Part shown: piece by piece, positions 23,510 to 34,944 of the stretch
Layout: each line of letters begins with the position of its first letter
Numbering within the stretch: the first letter of the stretch is position 1
Assembly (NCBI GenBank): GCA_015680685.1
Contig: MNCI01007802.1
Coordinates: 308,066 to 372,065 of the forward strand
DNA length: 64,000 bases
Direction of reading: 5' to 3'
DNA from: Gnetum montanum
Taxonomy: Eukaryota > Streptophyta > Gnetopsida > Gnetales > Gnetaceae
The notes under the pieces: model-generated
What the model was told of the DNA's origin: nothing
Database searches by the model: none
Seen by the model: the letters and a program-made list of their open reading frames with translations, nothing else
Position numbers and translations under genes: made by a program

Positions 23510-23989
23510 TTATGTGATGCACAAAACTTTCTTCTTCTCAATCTTTCCAAATGTATTTTTCTTTGATATTTCTAAGGAAAGATCACAGATACCTAGGTGT
23601 GTATTGATGGTTCTTAGCCATGCTCTTCCCATTATGATTGGAAATTTCCCCCTACCATTGTTTACTTGAATCACTAGGAAGTCAGCTGGGTATGACCATC
23701 CACAAATAGTAGTAACAATGTCTTTCACCAGTCCTAATGGAACAATGATGGACTAGTCAGCCAACTCTAGATGGATGTTACTCTTTTTTAATGGAGGTAG
23801 GTTCTAGGCCTTGTACATTTCTTGAGAAATCAAGTTGACACTGTAACTTGAATCCAAAAGAGCCTTGCACGGTGCATTTCTAGCAATTTGTAAGTATATC
23901 AGAGAACTCCAAGGATTAGAGAATTTCCTAGGAAGGTGGCTAGCTTTGATCCAATCGATGATGGCATGTGTTAGCATGACTATATGCAT
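23510..23989 (-). pseudogene. Aspartic protease region of element D
   Basis: Contains LIYLQIARNAPCKALLDSS, YSVNLISQEMYKA, then DQSIIVPLGLVKDIVTTIC, GWSYPADFLVIQVNN, FPIIMGRAWLRTINTHLG and ISKKNTFGKIEKKKV. The LLDSS...VNLIS box stands where retroviral-type proteases carry D-S/T-G, and IIMGRAWL corresponds to the later hydrophobic-Gly element. One stop separates the two halves. It is in the same frame as gag upstream and RT downstream. Confidence 0.8.
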
Positions 23990-23999
23990 TTAGTGTGAT

Positions 24000-26509
24000 G
24001 GTTTAGTTGAAGGAGGCTCCAAAGTTTTGATTGATGCTAAGGCATCTAAGAAATCAGTTGCTTGTGATTGCAAGGGCTTGGTTGGTCTATTGGTTCTAAA
24101 GAAAGGTATTTTCTTCATGTGGTTGTTAGAACCAATAGTAGGTTGAGAGTTAACAGCCCTTGTGGCATTATGTTGTTGTGGCTAGGTAGGGATTTCACCT
24201 TGCATAGCTGGAGTAGGTGGTAGTGGAGCCATTGGTGGAAGAGATGTGACCGGATGAGAAGGATGATATACTTGCAGGATATTACCCCTAGAAGAAGGAG
24301 TCCCATAATACTCATGAGCTTGGTAGTGAGGTTGAGGAGCATCATGACTAGTAAAGTCATGTGGAGAGACTGACTGTTACATGTAATATCCATATAGGTT
24401 AGGTTATCAGTAAAGATATTGTTACCTTGGTGGTGGCATTCCCCATGATTGTGGGTGCTACCACTATTGATATTACTTAATCAGATGTGGTGGAGTTTCA
24501 CTAGGATAATATGTTAAGGGTTGGTGGAACTGCCTTGGGTTACCTTGAGGATAAGGTAACCTTCGAGGTGTTTGCCTTTTGTTTAATCACGGGTTGAGTG
24601 CATACATCCTAGACTCTTGTAGATGTGAGATTATAGGGCAACATCCCTTGAGATGGTCATATTGACATATCTCACATCCACTATCATTATCTGTTTCCAA
24701 ATCCACAACCTCTTCAATGATGAAAACTTTGCCCTTACCCTTGCTACATGCATGTTTAGCCTCTTTCTTTTTTCTTTTCTCACTACCTTGCTCTCTAGAC
24801 TCATCTACTATTTTAAGAATAGTTTGAAATCTATTGTCTAGGGAATCCCACATTTGGTCTACCTTTGTCGATACTTCTGATGTCAACTTTTGGATAGGCA
24901 AAGTTTTCCTATTCACCATCTCTTCAAGTGGTGACTCTTCTTCATTCTTACAAAATCTTACTTCCCTCTTCTAAAGGGAAGGATCTCAGTTATACTCTTA
25001 TGCACTTTCTCTCTTCTGTAGCTCACCTTCTTCCTTACGAACTTTCTCCAATAGTCTTTAAATTTAGTCAAACCTAAGCTCAGATAGTCTTCCTTGGGCA
25101 TAAGTCCCAAGGGTTCTTCTCGTTTCATGCCTAAGATCATCTATGAGATGACCAGTAGATCCCTTTGCAAATAATCATGGCTAGGACAATGATGTAACAG
25201 TGCATAGTATTGGCCCATGGCAGCATCCAAGGGTTCATGTCCTCCTTGTTTCTAGCCTTGGATTTGCTTTCGTAAGTTAAGACACTTAGGAGTACGTTTG
25301 GTACTTATTGTTGAATAATTCTAACATAGTACTACATCTATGAATAGATTTCGGTTCTAAGGACTATTACTAGCTTTCTACTTCTTTAACTAGTGTCCAC
25401 AGGAACAACTTAAGTTTTTTCCATTAATTCTCTATATTTTTTAAGGCACATGCATCATGGAATGCTTGTAAGTGATTCTGAGGATCAGTGTTGTATCCCC
25501 TTTCAAATCGTGGGATATTGTTCATATCTAATCTCTTGATCCTATTATCTTTCTAGTGCCTTGTTGGAATTCTAATAGCCTTAGTTATGTCCAACATACT
25601 TTGAGTAGCAAGTAGAGGTTCATCATGATCATCTCATCCATGGCATCTATGATACTTACGTTGTTCCCTACTCTCCCTTCTTCTATGTCGTGACTCTCTA
25701 AAGTGCCCTCATCCCCTTTCCTAGTTATTTCATCTATGAATTTCACTTTGCCTACCTTTATCCCCATGGTCTTTTTCTTTATAACTACATTTGGATATTG
25801 AAGGAGAGGGTGAAGGAGATGATGAAGGTAAAGAAGAAGGAGAACTATCACCATGATAGTGTCTGCTACCTTCTCTTCTATGGTCTTGACCTCGATCGTG
25901 ATTGCAATCAGAATGTCCACCTTTATCATCAGTTCGTGTCCCTTTTTTGGATCCTTTGTGACCTTGGGTGTTAGGACCTAGGTTATGAATAGTGGAATGA
26001 AGGTCCTTATACACAACCCCTTGGCCAAGGTCAAGGGGAGGAACATCGTTGTGTGGCCAACTACCTAAGGTAGGTTCACCACCCTTATTTTCGCTTAAGA
26101 CATGTGGGGCATCTTGGGACCACTTACACTTCAAAGGCTTATGATGTATCTTCTATTGCAAGTTCCTTTGACATTGTGCCTCTGTGGGATGGTATTCTCT
26201 CGAGTCATGGTCTTGCACAACATATTCTACGTGTAAGTGTGGCATGCCAATTCATGTGAGAGCACGAAGAAGCATGCTCGGGAATGAACAATTGGGAGGT
26301 AACACTATGTTACCTTCTAATTCTTGCCAATGCAGTTGTTCATCTTGATGGAGGATAAAGGTGAATTATGGTATATACTCATCAAGATGAATATATACCA
26401 CTTGAACTTGTTGAGGGACTGGTAGATCAACATCATGTGTATTACACCACTGATTGTTTTCTGTTTCAGACCTAGGTGGTGAGGCACTTTCGTACGAAGA
26501 AGGAGACAT
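24000..26509 (-). pseudogene. gag: gag of element D, decayed but in one frame
   Basis: ATG 26509 starts MSPSSYESASPPRSE. The N-terminal block (DEYIP, HQDEQLHWQELEGNIVLPP) is followed by a His/Arg/Asp-rich stretch (25900-25800) and Ser/Pro runs (SSPSSLPSSSPSPSPS). The capsid region near 25350-25600 is poorly preserved. LPIQKLTSEVSTKVDQMW and the zinc-knuckle-like CEICQYDHLKGCC lie at 24587-24919, then a Pro/Tyr/Gln-rich tail. All recognisable pieces share one frame with protease and RT; disruptions are stops rather than frameshifts. Confidence 0.8.
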
Positions 26510-26627
26510 ATTTGTCTATTCAGTGTGCAATGTACTTTTATTTATTATTTCCTTAATCAACCCTAAGTGTTCATTCCAACAATGTGAATGATTTCCTATG
26601 TTTTAGTTAGCATACAAACAACTAAGT

Positions 26628-26644
26628 TCCCAGCAATGGTGCTA
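26628..26644 (-). promoter_or_regulatory. Primer-binding site of element D
   Basis: Minus strand reads TAGCACCATTGCTGGGA, the tRNA-Asp complement with transitions only. One base precedes the LTR. Confidence 0.78.
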
Positions 26645-26645
26645 A

Positions 26646-27507
26646 TGATGAGCAGCGAGGTACCCCTACGATCAACCATATGAGTATAAGCATTTCATGC
26701 ATAATACAGTCAAATTCCAAGGACTAAGTGCCTATGTGCCTTTGTGGAACAAGGATAGGTTGGTTGATCGTTGTCTTCCCAAACTTACTTTTATGTCATG
26801 ATTGTATGGTTAAGTAAGTTTGAGGCATATGATTTTTATAGCTTTTATGTTTTTATGTCCTGCTGCTAATAAGGGAGGTGAGAGAGAGATGACTAAGTGA
26901 ATAATTTAACTTAACTACTAATTAACTATGCTTTAAACTAATCCTAACACTAGTATCCATTCTCACTTTCCATCCTAAACTAGCGCAACACTACTGGGAT
27001 TACCAAATGGTAATTGTTACTAGGTTACCAAGTGTTACACGCATGCTCGAAGTGATCGTACTGTGTGTGCTAATAATAGAAATTTAAAGTGCATAAAATA
27101 AAATAAAATAAAGAAAATGAGTAAGAAAAAAAATCTCAAGTGCTTCAAGGATGAATCCAAGAGCTCGTCTTTATTACCATACACAAGGCATGCTCAGGTA
27201 CACAATGCTCGAATAAAGATCCATCCACACTTAGACCTTCTATTGCAGGCACTTGGAAAATACTCTAACTACAAAATTTTTGCTACTTGACTTGTAAAAG
27301 ACTTCTAAAATAATTCCCTTGAAAGACTTCCTTCCAAGAATTCCTCTCTAAATTGTGCACCTGGGCACTGTATTTATAGGCTTGGGAGAAACTACTGTAA
27401 TAATTAGAAAAACTGCCACTCTAATTTTAGAGAAACTACCACCCTAATTTTAGAGAAATTTCCACTCTAATAATTAGAATAAACTGCTAGAGTAATCACT
27501 CTCATTA
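26646..27507 (-). repeat. 5' LTR of element D
   Basis: 862 bp, TGATGAGCAG to CTCATTA (from CTCATCA). The CCACTCTAATTTTAG array (27410-27490) has one unit fewer than the 3' LTR and the (AAAAT)n stretch is shorter, which accounts for much of the 74 bp difference in length. Confidence 0.88.
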
Positions 27508-27512
27508 GAGAC

Positions 27513-28440
27513 CAAAGAAAAGGTAGTGATCATGATTGTAGGAGGAAAAAGGAAGCTAAATGTATTAATTGAAGAGGTATGGGAAAGATTGTTGTAGTAG
27601 AGGGAGTTGTGGAAACTAAATCAAATAATGATGGTGCATGTGATATCTACCAATATGAACATCCTAAAGGATGTTTCTCCATTGTGTCACACTTATAGGA
27701 GTCTCAGGCTTATGCTCTAAATCCATGACTAGCAAGAAGGAAAAAACCCAAAAGGTTACCTTATCCTCAAGGCAATCCTAGGTAGTTACATTAGCAAAAA
27801 TAGTATTATCCAAGTGGAATTCCATTGCAATTGTATGAGTAGTATTAATAGTGGTAGCAAGCATAGTCATGGGTGTTGCCACCACTAAGGTAGTAATACC
27901 CTTATAGACAACCAGATCCATATGGGTATTATGTTCAACAAACCCTATCTCCATGTGACTCTTCTAGTCACATTTCTTCTTTCCAACATCACTACTACGC
28001 TCTCGAATATTATCTAACTCATTCTCCACATTTAAGGAGGGATACCATATTTTATCCTTATCCTCCTCTTATTCTTCTACTAGTTCCTTCATCCTCAACA
28101 TAGCTACCGCCTTCTTCATCTATGCGAGATGAACTTCTAGCCCAATTGTAGCAATGTAACACCACCAAGGTTGTTAATCTACAACTAGTTTCTCAATTGA
28201 GTGGTTCTGACACTAGATCATAGAAAAGACCTTTTTTCCAATTCAATAGTACAAGTAAGCCCTCACATGAACATGTGTTTGGCAAGCCTTTTTCTCCATC
28301 TCTCTTTGCATGTAATTCCTTTGAGTCCCCTTCAAACCAAATGTTGCTTAGAATCCATATTGTTATGCTCACTCATGCTGTATTTGATTAGATCTGGGCT
28401 GGAAACATTCCTAGGAAATTAGCTAATCCTAGGAGTCCTC
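27513..28440 (+). pseudogene. gag: gag of element C, 3' part
   Basis: Continues directly after the second GAGAC. It has a Lys-rich linker, the zinc-knuckle-like region near 27640 (CDIYQYEHPKGCFSI, second Cys lost) and a Pro/Tyr/Ser-rich tail with stops. Comparison with D and B shows this is the C-terminal gag. It leads into the protease without a visible break. Confidence 0.72.
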
Positions 28441-28868
28441 TTATTTATTTATAGATTACAAGGAATAAACCATGTAAAGCTCTTCTTGATTCAAGTTTTG
28501 ATGTCAACTTGATTTCTCATGAGATGTATACTACCAAGAACCTGCCTCCTATCAAGAAGAGAAATATCAGATTGGAATTGGTAGACCAGTCCATCATTGT
28601 TCCATTGGGACTAGTAGAAGACATTGTGACCACTGTCTGTGGATGGTCTTATCTTGCCAATTTCGTAGTAATCAAGATTTATAATTGCAAAGGGGACTTT
28701 CTAATTATCATGGGTAGGGCATGGCTAAGCACTATTGATGTAGGAATGGGCATCAAAGATCTTTCCCTGGAGATATCTAAGAAAAATGCATTTGGAAAGA
28801 TTGAGAAGAAGCATGTTCCATGCATTGATTATAGTGATATAGGGTGTAATTATGTGCAAAAACTCTAG
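28441..28868 (+). pseudogene. Aspartic protease of element C
   Basis: A frame without stops over most of its length: ALLDSSFDVNLISHEMYTT, NIRLELVDQSIIVPLGLVE, DIVTTVCGWSYLANFVVIK, FLIIMGRAWLSTIDVGMG, EISKKNAFGKIEKKHVPC. The active-site box is LLDSS, as in D and B. After 28868 come the spacer to RT with stops. Dead in context because the rest of the polyprotein is interrupted. Confidence 0.8.
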
Positions 28869-29104
28869 TCTTTTAATTGAGCATCCATTTCTGCATGTAG
28901 GTAGTGTTCACCTAAAGTAGATATTCAAAGGTGTCTATACACAATAGTCACAAAACAAGAGGGCACTTAATGGCTGACTTCTAATTTTGAAAGAAACACA
29001 GTTTGCATGGAACATATTGATTGCCTAACATGCACTTATGTTGTAAGCATGGATGAACTAGAGGAAGTTCATCACCAACTTTCTAATAATGCAAATGATG
29101 ATAC

Positions 29105-30240
29105 CTATTGGGAAGAATTGGAAATTCCTAAAAATTTTAAGTAAGAGCCCCTTGAATTAAAAACTCTACCTATCGACATAGAATATGCATTCTTAAAAAA
29201 TGGGAATCCGGTAATAATAAATGCAAATATTACTTTAGAACATAAAAAAATGTTGCTGAATCTAGTTGAAAAATTGTTAATATCCTTTGCTTGGTCATAT
29301 CCTAAACTCATAGGGATTGATCCTCAGGTATGCCAGCATCGTATCTACACTGACCTAGCCATAAAGCCAAAGAGGAAACCATAGAGGAAACAAATCCATT
29401 GACCTAGCCATAAAGCCATAAATCCAAAATTGAAGTAGATTGTTAAAGAGGAAATCAAAAAAATCCTCAAGGCTAGGTTTATCTATCCCATTGCTAATAG
29501 TGAGTGGGTTAGTTCACTCATGACTATGCCAAAGAAAGGTGGCAAGTGGCAGGTCTACATTATTTTTCAACTACTAAGTATTGCAAAATTCAAGGATCAT
29601 TTTCCTTTGCCATTCATTGATTAGGTGTTGAACATTATATTTAGGCATTACTATTATAGTTTTTTGGATGGTTATAGTGGCTATAACCAAATCCAAATCA
29701 CACCAGAAGACCAAGCTAGAATAACATTCATGAATCCCTCTGGGATCTTTGTATATCACAAGATTCCTTTTAGTCTAAGAAATGCCCCTACTACCTTCCA
29801 ATGGATGGTTTTAATTATTTTTCAATAGCAAATTGGTAGTGGGGTGAAAGTATTCATAGATGACTTCTCCACCTATGAAGCTACATTTAAGCAAGCCCTA
29901 AATCACCTTGAGCAAGTACTCAGAAGATGTTTTGGAACAAATCTATGGCTCAATTAGCAAAAGAGTCATCTGATGATCCAAGAGGGCATTGTATTAGGGC
30001 ACAAAATCTCACAAGAAATAATTGAGGTCAACCTTGAAAGAATAAGGGTCATCCAAGAAATCACCCACCAACCAGAAATCATCAAAGATGTTCTGTCATT
30101 CCTTGGACACAATGGCTACTACTGGTGATTCATAGAGAATTTATCTAAGATTGCAAAATCATTGGTTGAGATAACAAATAAGGATGCTTCATTTTTCTAG
30201 ATCAAGAAATGTGAAAAAGCATTTCAATAGCTGAAGGTAA
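29105..30240 (+). pseudogene. Reverse transcriptase and connection of element C
   Basis: Recognisable order: IEYAFLKNGNPVIINAN, GIDPQVCQHRIYTDLA, EWVSSLMTMPKKGGKWQV, FKDHFPLPFID, YYSFLDGYSGYNQIQITPED, FVYHKIPFSLRNAPTTF, VFIDDFSTYEATF (catalytic F-I-D-D at about 29853), then QVLRRCFGTNLWLN, EGIVLGHKIS and SFLGHNGYYW. A short direct duplication of CCTAGCCATAAAGCCA near 29355/29405 has expanded the region between fingers and palm. Several stops, mostly TAG where Trp or Gln is expected. Confidence 0.85.
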
Positions 30241-30249
30241 AAATTTTAG

Positions 30250-30720
30250 AAATGCCGATTCTATAAGCACATGACTAGTCCAAACCATTTTATGTTATGA
30301 TGGATGCATCAAATTACACCTTGGGAGTTATGCTTATGTATTTGGATGATAAGAAACATCCATATTACATCCATTGTGCAAGCTAAAGCATTATGGATAC
30401 AAAACTAAACTACACCACCACAGAAAAGGAATTAAGGACAGTGGTGTTTGCTCTAGAGAAGTTCAAGCACTATGTGCTTCAATATAAAGTGTTTGTGCAC
30501 ATGGACCATAGTGTAATTCACTTCCTCATGAATAAGCCAATGGTGAGCCCTTGTGTCATAGTGTGACTAGTGATATTATAGGAATTCAATCTTATAATGG
30601 TAGATCAAAAAGGGTCTAAGAATGTTTTTTCTAATTACTTATCTTAGTTGCGATGGAACAACCAAGAGAAGGAAAGTCCACTATCTGATCTATTTCCTAA
30701 TGAACTCCTCTCTGCTAGGG
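30250..30720 (+). pseudogene. RNase H of element C
   Basis: MMDASNYTLGVML with the first catalytic Asp, LNYTTTEKELRTVVFALEKF with the catalytic Glu, then HYVLQYKVFVHMDHSVIHFL with the next Asp, and a tail with SNYLS. This is the RT-linked RNase H order of gypsy elements. Interrupted by a few stops. Confidence 0.82.
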
Positions 30721-30839
30721 ATATAGTTGAACAAGTGCCCCTAGAACTAAAATGGTATAATGAAATTCTCACCTATATTCTCACTCAATAGATGACACAA
30801 GGGTTAGACCACTAGAAGAAATAATAGTTTCTTTACTAG

Positions 30840-32070
30840 GTGAAATGCTTCATGGAGATTAATGGACACCTATCCAAGGTGTGCGCCAATGGCTTGGTTC
30901 ATTGGTGTGTCCCTATTGTTAATCAACTATGCATTCTATAGGATGCTAATGAGGGTCCTTATGGTGGTGACTATGACAAGATATTCATAGCCATTAAAAT
31001 ACTAATGGCAGGGTATTATTGGCCAATAATTTTTAGCGATGCTCACCAGTTTGTCTAATCTTGTCAACATTACCAATGAGATGGTAGAATGACTACTTGA
31101 ATGGAGGGAACTCAAAAATGGATTCAACCACTATAACCTTTCAACATTTGGGGCATTGATTTCATGGGTCCCATCACACCCATGTCAAATGGAAAGGCAT
31201 AAATCATAGTTGTTGTTGACTATTGTATGAAATGGGTAGAAGCAGCAATCGTCATTGATTGTACATCTTCTACTATTTCTCTATTTGTACAACAAAATGT
31301 TAAAAATAGGTTTGGTGTGCTACATGCATTAATTTCTAATAATGACACCCATTTTATTGGCACTACATTTTGGAAGCTTATGTAATGCTTAGAGGTTGAA
31401 CATAAACTAACAACACCCTACCACCCCAAGCTAATGGTCAAGTTGAGGTTACAAATAGGAAAATCACAAAGATCCTAATAAGAACTATTAGCAAATATAG
31501 GTGAGATTGGAGTACAAAACCCAATGATGCCCTATGGACCTACCACTGAACATGGAAACTCCCTATAGGCTATTCTCCATTTGAGCTAGTGTATGGAAAA
31601 TTACCAATACTTTCTATTCAGTCTGAGCTCCGTACACTTTCAATAGCCTATGACCTTGACCTTGACTTAAGTCTAGCACAAAAAGAAAGATTAATGAGTC
31701 TTAACTTGCTAGATGAAAATTGATTGGTGGCCCTATCATCTAATGAGTTTCATAAGGCATTTAACAAAAAGTGCCATGACCTTAGAATTAGAAAAGTCAA
31801 ATTTCAACTAGGAGATAAGCTCCTCTACTAAAACCCCACACACGTACCTCAACAAACTAAGTTCTAGACATTTTGGAAAGGAATTTATATCATTTATACA
31901 AATTTTCCTTCTAGGTTAATTATTATCTATAAACCTGAGAGTCCAAACAAGAAGTAGCTAGTCACAATACAATAAGTTAAGCCTTTCCATGGGCGTAAGC
32001 AAGCTAGTGCAACCAATGCCTCATTATATGGACAACCATGCTCAATCTTTCAGATCTCCTTCTTCCAACT
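30840..32070 (+). pseudogene. Integrase of element C
   Basis: The N-terminal zinc-binding part is partly lost (SCQHYQ in place of the Cys pair). The catalytic core has WGIDFMGPITPMSNGKA with the first Asp, VDYCMKWVEAA, and HALISNNDTHF, where the second catalytic Asp lies in a changed SNND context. The region with the catalytic Glu (VEVTNRE in the relatives) is frame-shifted. The C-terminal part reads PIQSELRTLSIAYDLDLDLSL, HDLRIRKVKFQLGDKLL and FWKGIYIIYTNFPS. No chromodomain follows. Confidence 0.82.
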
Positions 32071-34053
32071 TAGTCATGGGGGAGATGGCCATCCATGCTA
32101 ACTATATAAGTAGCTTCTTAGTTTTTCATCTTTTTGTTTTACATGTTTTTGTTTTAGGCAATGTTGTTTTTACAACTTTTTGTTTTGCACATTCTTTATC
32201 TTATATTTGTTTGCTTTTATGTTATTAATTTTTTAAATTTTTTATTTTACAATATTGTTAGTACATTTTATTTTTCTTAATTGTTTTAAAATTTCTTATA
32301 TATTTTTCTTTATTTTGGTATGATTTTCTTATTGTGTTTTAATAATAATGTGTCTTATTGTCAAATGGGTAGAGTGTAGTTGTTTGATGTGGGCATCTGC
32401 TATCCAGTTATTTGATTGTTGGTGTATGGATTTTGGCTTTGAATTTTGTTACTGATAACTTAGACATATTTTCTTTTTCATAAAATAGGTAGTGAGTTCA
32501 CAACATCTACCCATCTACAAACTCTATGATTTTCCTTATTCTAGAGGCATGAGATTCCTTTTCCATTAATAAAACTTTAATGAACTTGTGACCTTGGTAG
32601 TTTCCAAACTTGAAAAGGATTTAAAGGCTTGAATAGGGTGTTACTTCAAGGGGACACGATACTCTTTGTGCCTTTCTATTTACTTGGGTGCATGTGTGTT
32701 TTCATGGATTTCTTACCATTCCATGTCAACCAATAAGAGGAAATTAAATAAGTCTTTGCATGGTGTGGTTCCCATTCAAACCCAGAAAAAAAAAAACCAA
32801 TGGGAATTTAAAGCTCATCCCTTAGATAGAATAAATGGGGCATAGGCACTAGTTGGGGACTAGAAAGACATGTTACCCATGCCTAAAGGTCCCCTCTAAC
32901 TAAGGCCCTTTCTTAATTCCTACTTCTCTTTTCTTCTTAAATAAGGAATGGTGGTTGTTTTGTGGGAGTACTCTTGTGTCTCAAGGGGGTGCATTGGTTT
33001 GAGAATGCTGATGCAGAGTCATTGAAAGAGGTTGGTTTTGGTCTAGACTAAGGATGGATTTTATAAATTTATTTACCCACAAAGTCACAAGGAACTTCAT
33101 GTAACCTTAATTGGGAACTCCATTTCACTCTTTCTCTCATTCATCTATGCTTTCCATGCCTCACCTCACTGTTGGTTTCATGTTCTTGTTTGATGTCTTG
33201 GTTTAATATGTTGAAATTCTTATGTAGTTTCTTTTCAGATTTTGTACTTAACATTTTGTAACCATTAATCATCCATGGAGCCCACGGATTCCTTGGTTTT
33301 AGGTTATGTAAAGACAACAAAATGCTTGTTCCTTCTTTGGGGAGGATCCACTTGCATACCCTTTGGTTGGGTTAGTTAAGTTCTCTATCCTTGGACATTG
33401 TCACAATCAAATCCTTTTGTGTGCCCCATCAATGACATTCAATTGTCTAAATCTTCACAATGTTTTTCAGTGACATCCTTCTCTCTCTTTTTTTATTTTT
33501 GTGAATTCTTTAACCCTCTTCAAGCATTTAATCATGTTTGGATTTTTTAGAATTTAATAATGGACCCTATTTTTTAGTCATCTCGCTAATACTATTAAAA
33601 GGAATCAATCCACCATAATAACAACCTATCCAAGTGTAACTACTGATGAGACAAGGTACCTAATAGATATATGTTACACATTGCATACTAATCCATGATT
33701 TTTTTGTGATTGCAATGGGAAGTATGGACTAGAAGTAGGACTATCTTTGCCAAAGGGATCAGTAGCAACACAATGCAATGAGAATCCTTTATGATCATCA
33801 AATCTTCTACCTTGCTCTTTAGTTGCTAGAGGTGGTGGATGTTAGTTTTGTCTAGGATGTTCAATTCTATTGTCATGAACATCCAATTTTGTAAAATATT
33901 GTAAATCTATATACTTGGTTACTTAGAGTATATTTTTTCCATCTAAGTTAGTTTGCATGTTAGTCAATAGCCCATACCTTCCCAAAATTTTGTAAGGAAC
34001 TTGTTCCTTCTATTGTTTACTCTAGGATGAGTTTTCATTCAATCATGGAGGTA
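32069..34053 (+). other. 3' non-coding region of element C
   Basis: TCATGGGGG at 32069-32082 and the polypurine copy TCATGGAGG at 34038-34051; the middle copy is reduced to TTAGTCAT near 33575. Conserved blocks at 32801-32913 and about 33339-33362. A GTTTTACAT-type repetitive stretch follows the integrase end. No gene is supported in this 2 kb. Confidence 0.72.
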
Positions 34054-34939
34054 TGATGAACCATGTTTCACCTGGCTCCAATATTAGATATGTGATATTG
34101 AAACCCTAATATTAGGTATATGATATCAAGTTCCAAGAAGAAATGTTTGATATTTGATATCATGAGGTATGTGCCAGCCTCTAAATATATCACTCAGACA
34201 CATAATTTGGATATAGGTTTTGTCATAACATAGCATAGCTCTTGTAGTTTCTTTTCTCTAGAGTTAGAATATTTTCCAAAGTGCCCATAGTAGGAGTCAC
34301 TGAGTGTATGAATCTTTATTTAAGCATTATTGTACCTAAGCATGTTAGTATGTGCAGCAATAAAGACGAGCTTTCTGATCATACCTTGCAGCATCTTAGC
34401 TGGCTTAAATATTTCATTCATGTGTTTAATGTTTTTTGTGCAATTTCATTTAATACTGCTAAGTAATTAAGCTAAAGTAAGATAGCAAAATTAAATAGTA
34501 GTTAATTAAGCACATAATTATAGCTACTTCAAGCATGCATATGGCACTTGGTAATCCCAGCAATGCTTAGCGTTTTGTAATCCAACAACATTATATGTGT
34601 TTAGGATGTGCACAGAATCTAGGAATGGATACTTATGTTAGGATAGTTCATTATTAATTAGCAATTAGATTAATTAAATTGATTTATAAATTGAGTTTCA
34701 ACCTATTGTTAATCATAGATGAATAAAATATAAAATAATAAAAATCATGTGCCTCAATTACACTTAACCATACAATTAAGCTCCACAAGTGTAGCTGGGA
34801 AGATAATGATTATCAGAATCAGATTTCATGTCCTAGAACTAGTGTACTTAGGAACTTAACATCTTCAAAATTCAACTAGATTGCATGTGAACAGTTGTAA
34901 TTTGTATGGTTAGGTGTAGGGGTACCTTGCTGCTAATCA
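34054..34939 (+). repeat. 3' LTR of element C
   Basis: 886 bp, TGATGAAC to CTAATCA, followed by CTAGT. It has diverged considerably from the 5' LTR by eye, more than A's pair, so C is an old insertion. Confidence 0.88.
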
Positions 34940-34944
34940 CTAGT

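Larger units (their letters stand above)
18931..27507 (-). mobile_element. Element D: gypsy derivative with an internal pol deletion
   Basis: 8,577 bp on the minus strand between perfect GAGAC duplications (18926-18930 and 27508-27512), nested in the gag of C. From 3' to 5' on the plus strand it has: 3' LTR, 3' non-coding region, integrase C-terminus, RT, protease, gag, primer site, 5' LTR. RNase H and the integrase zinc-binding and catalytic domains are missing. It inserted after C did, so it is the younger of the pair. Confidence 0.92.
16228..34939 (+). mobile_element. Element C: full-length Ty3/gypsy element, with D nested inside
   Basis: 18,712 bp between perfect CTAGT duplications (16223-16227 and 34940-34944). 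Without D and its extra 5 bp duplication it is about 10.1 kb and has LTRs, primer site, gag, protease, RT, RNase H, integrase and a 2 kb 3' non-coding region. All domains are broken by stops, so it is dead, but it gives the reference layout for the family. RT motifs (VLRRC..TNLWLN, EGIVLGHKIS, SFLGHNGYY) resemble Athila/Tat elements. No chromodomain or envelope-like ORF was seen. Confidence 0.92.

Noticed and set aside
32069-34053. An envelope-like third ORF as in some Athila elements
   Set aside because: The 2 kb region has no sustained frame in any of the five elements, and its conserved parts are not periodic like coding sequence.
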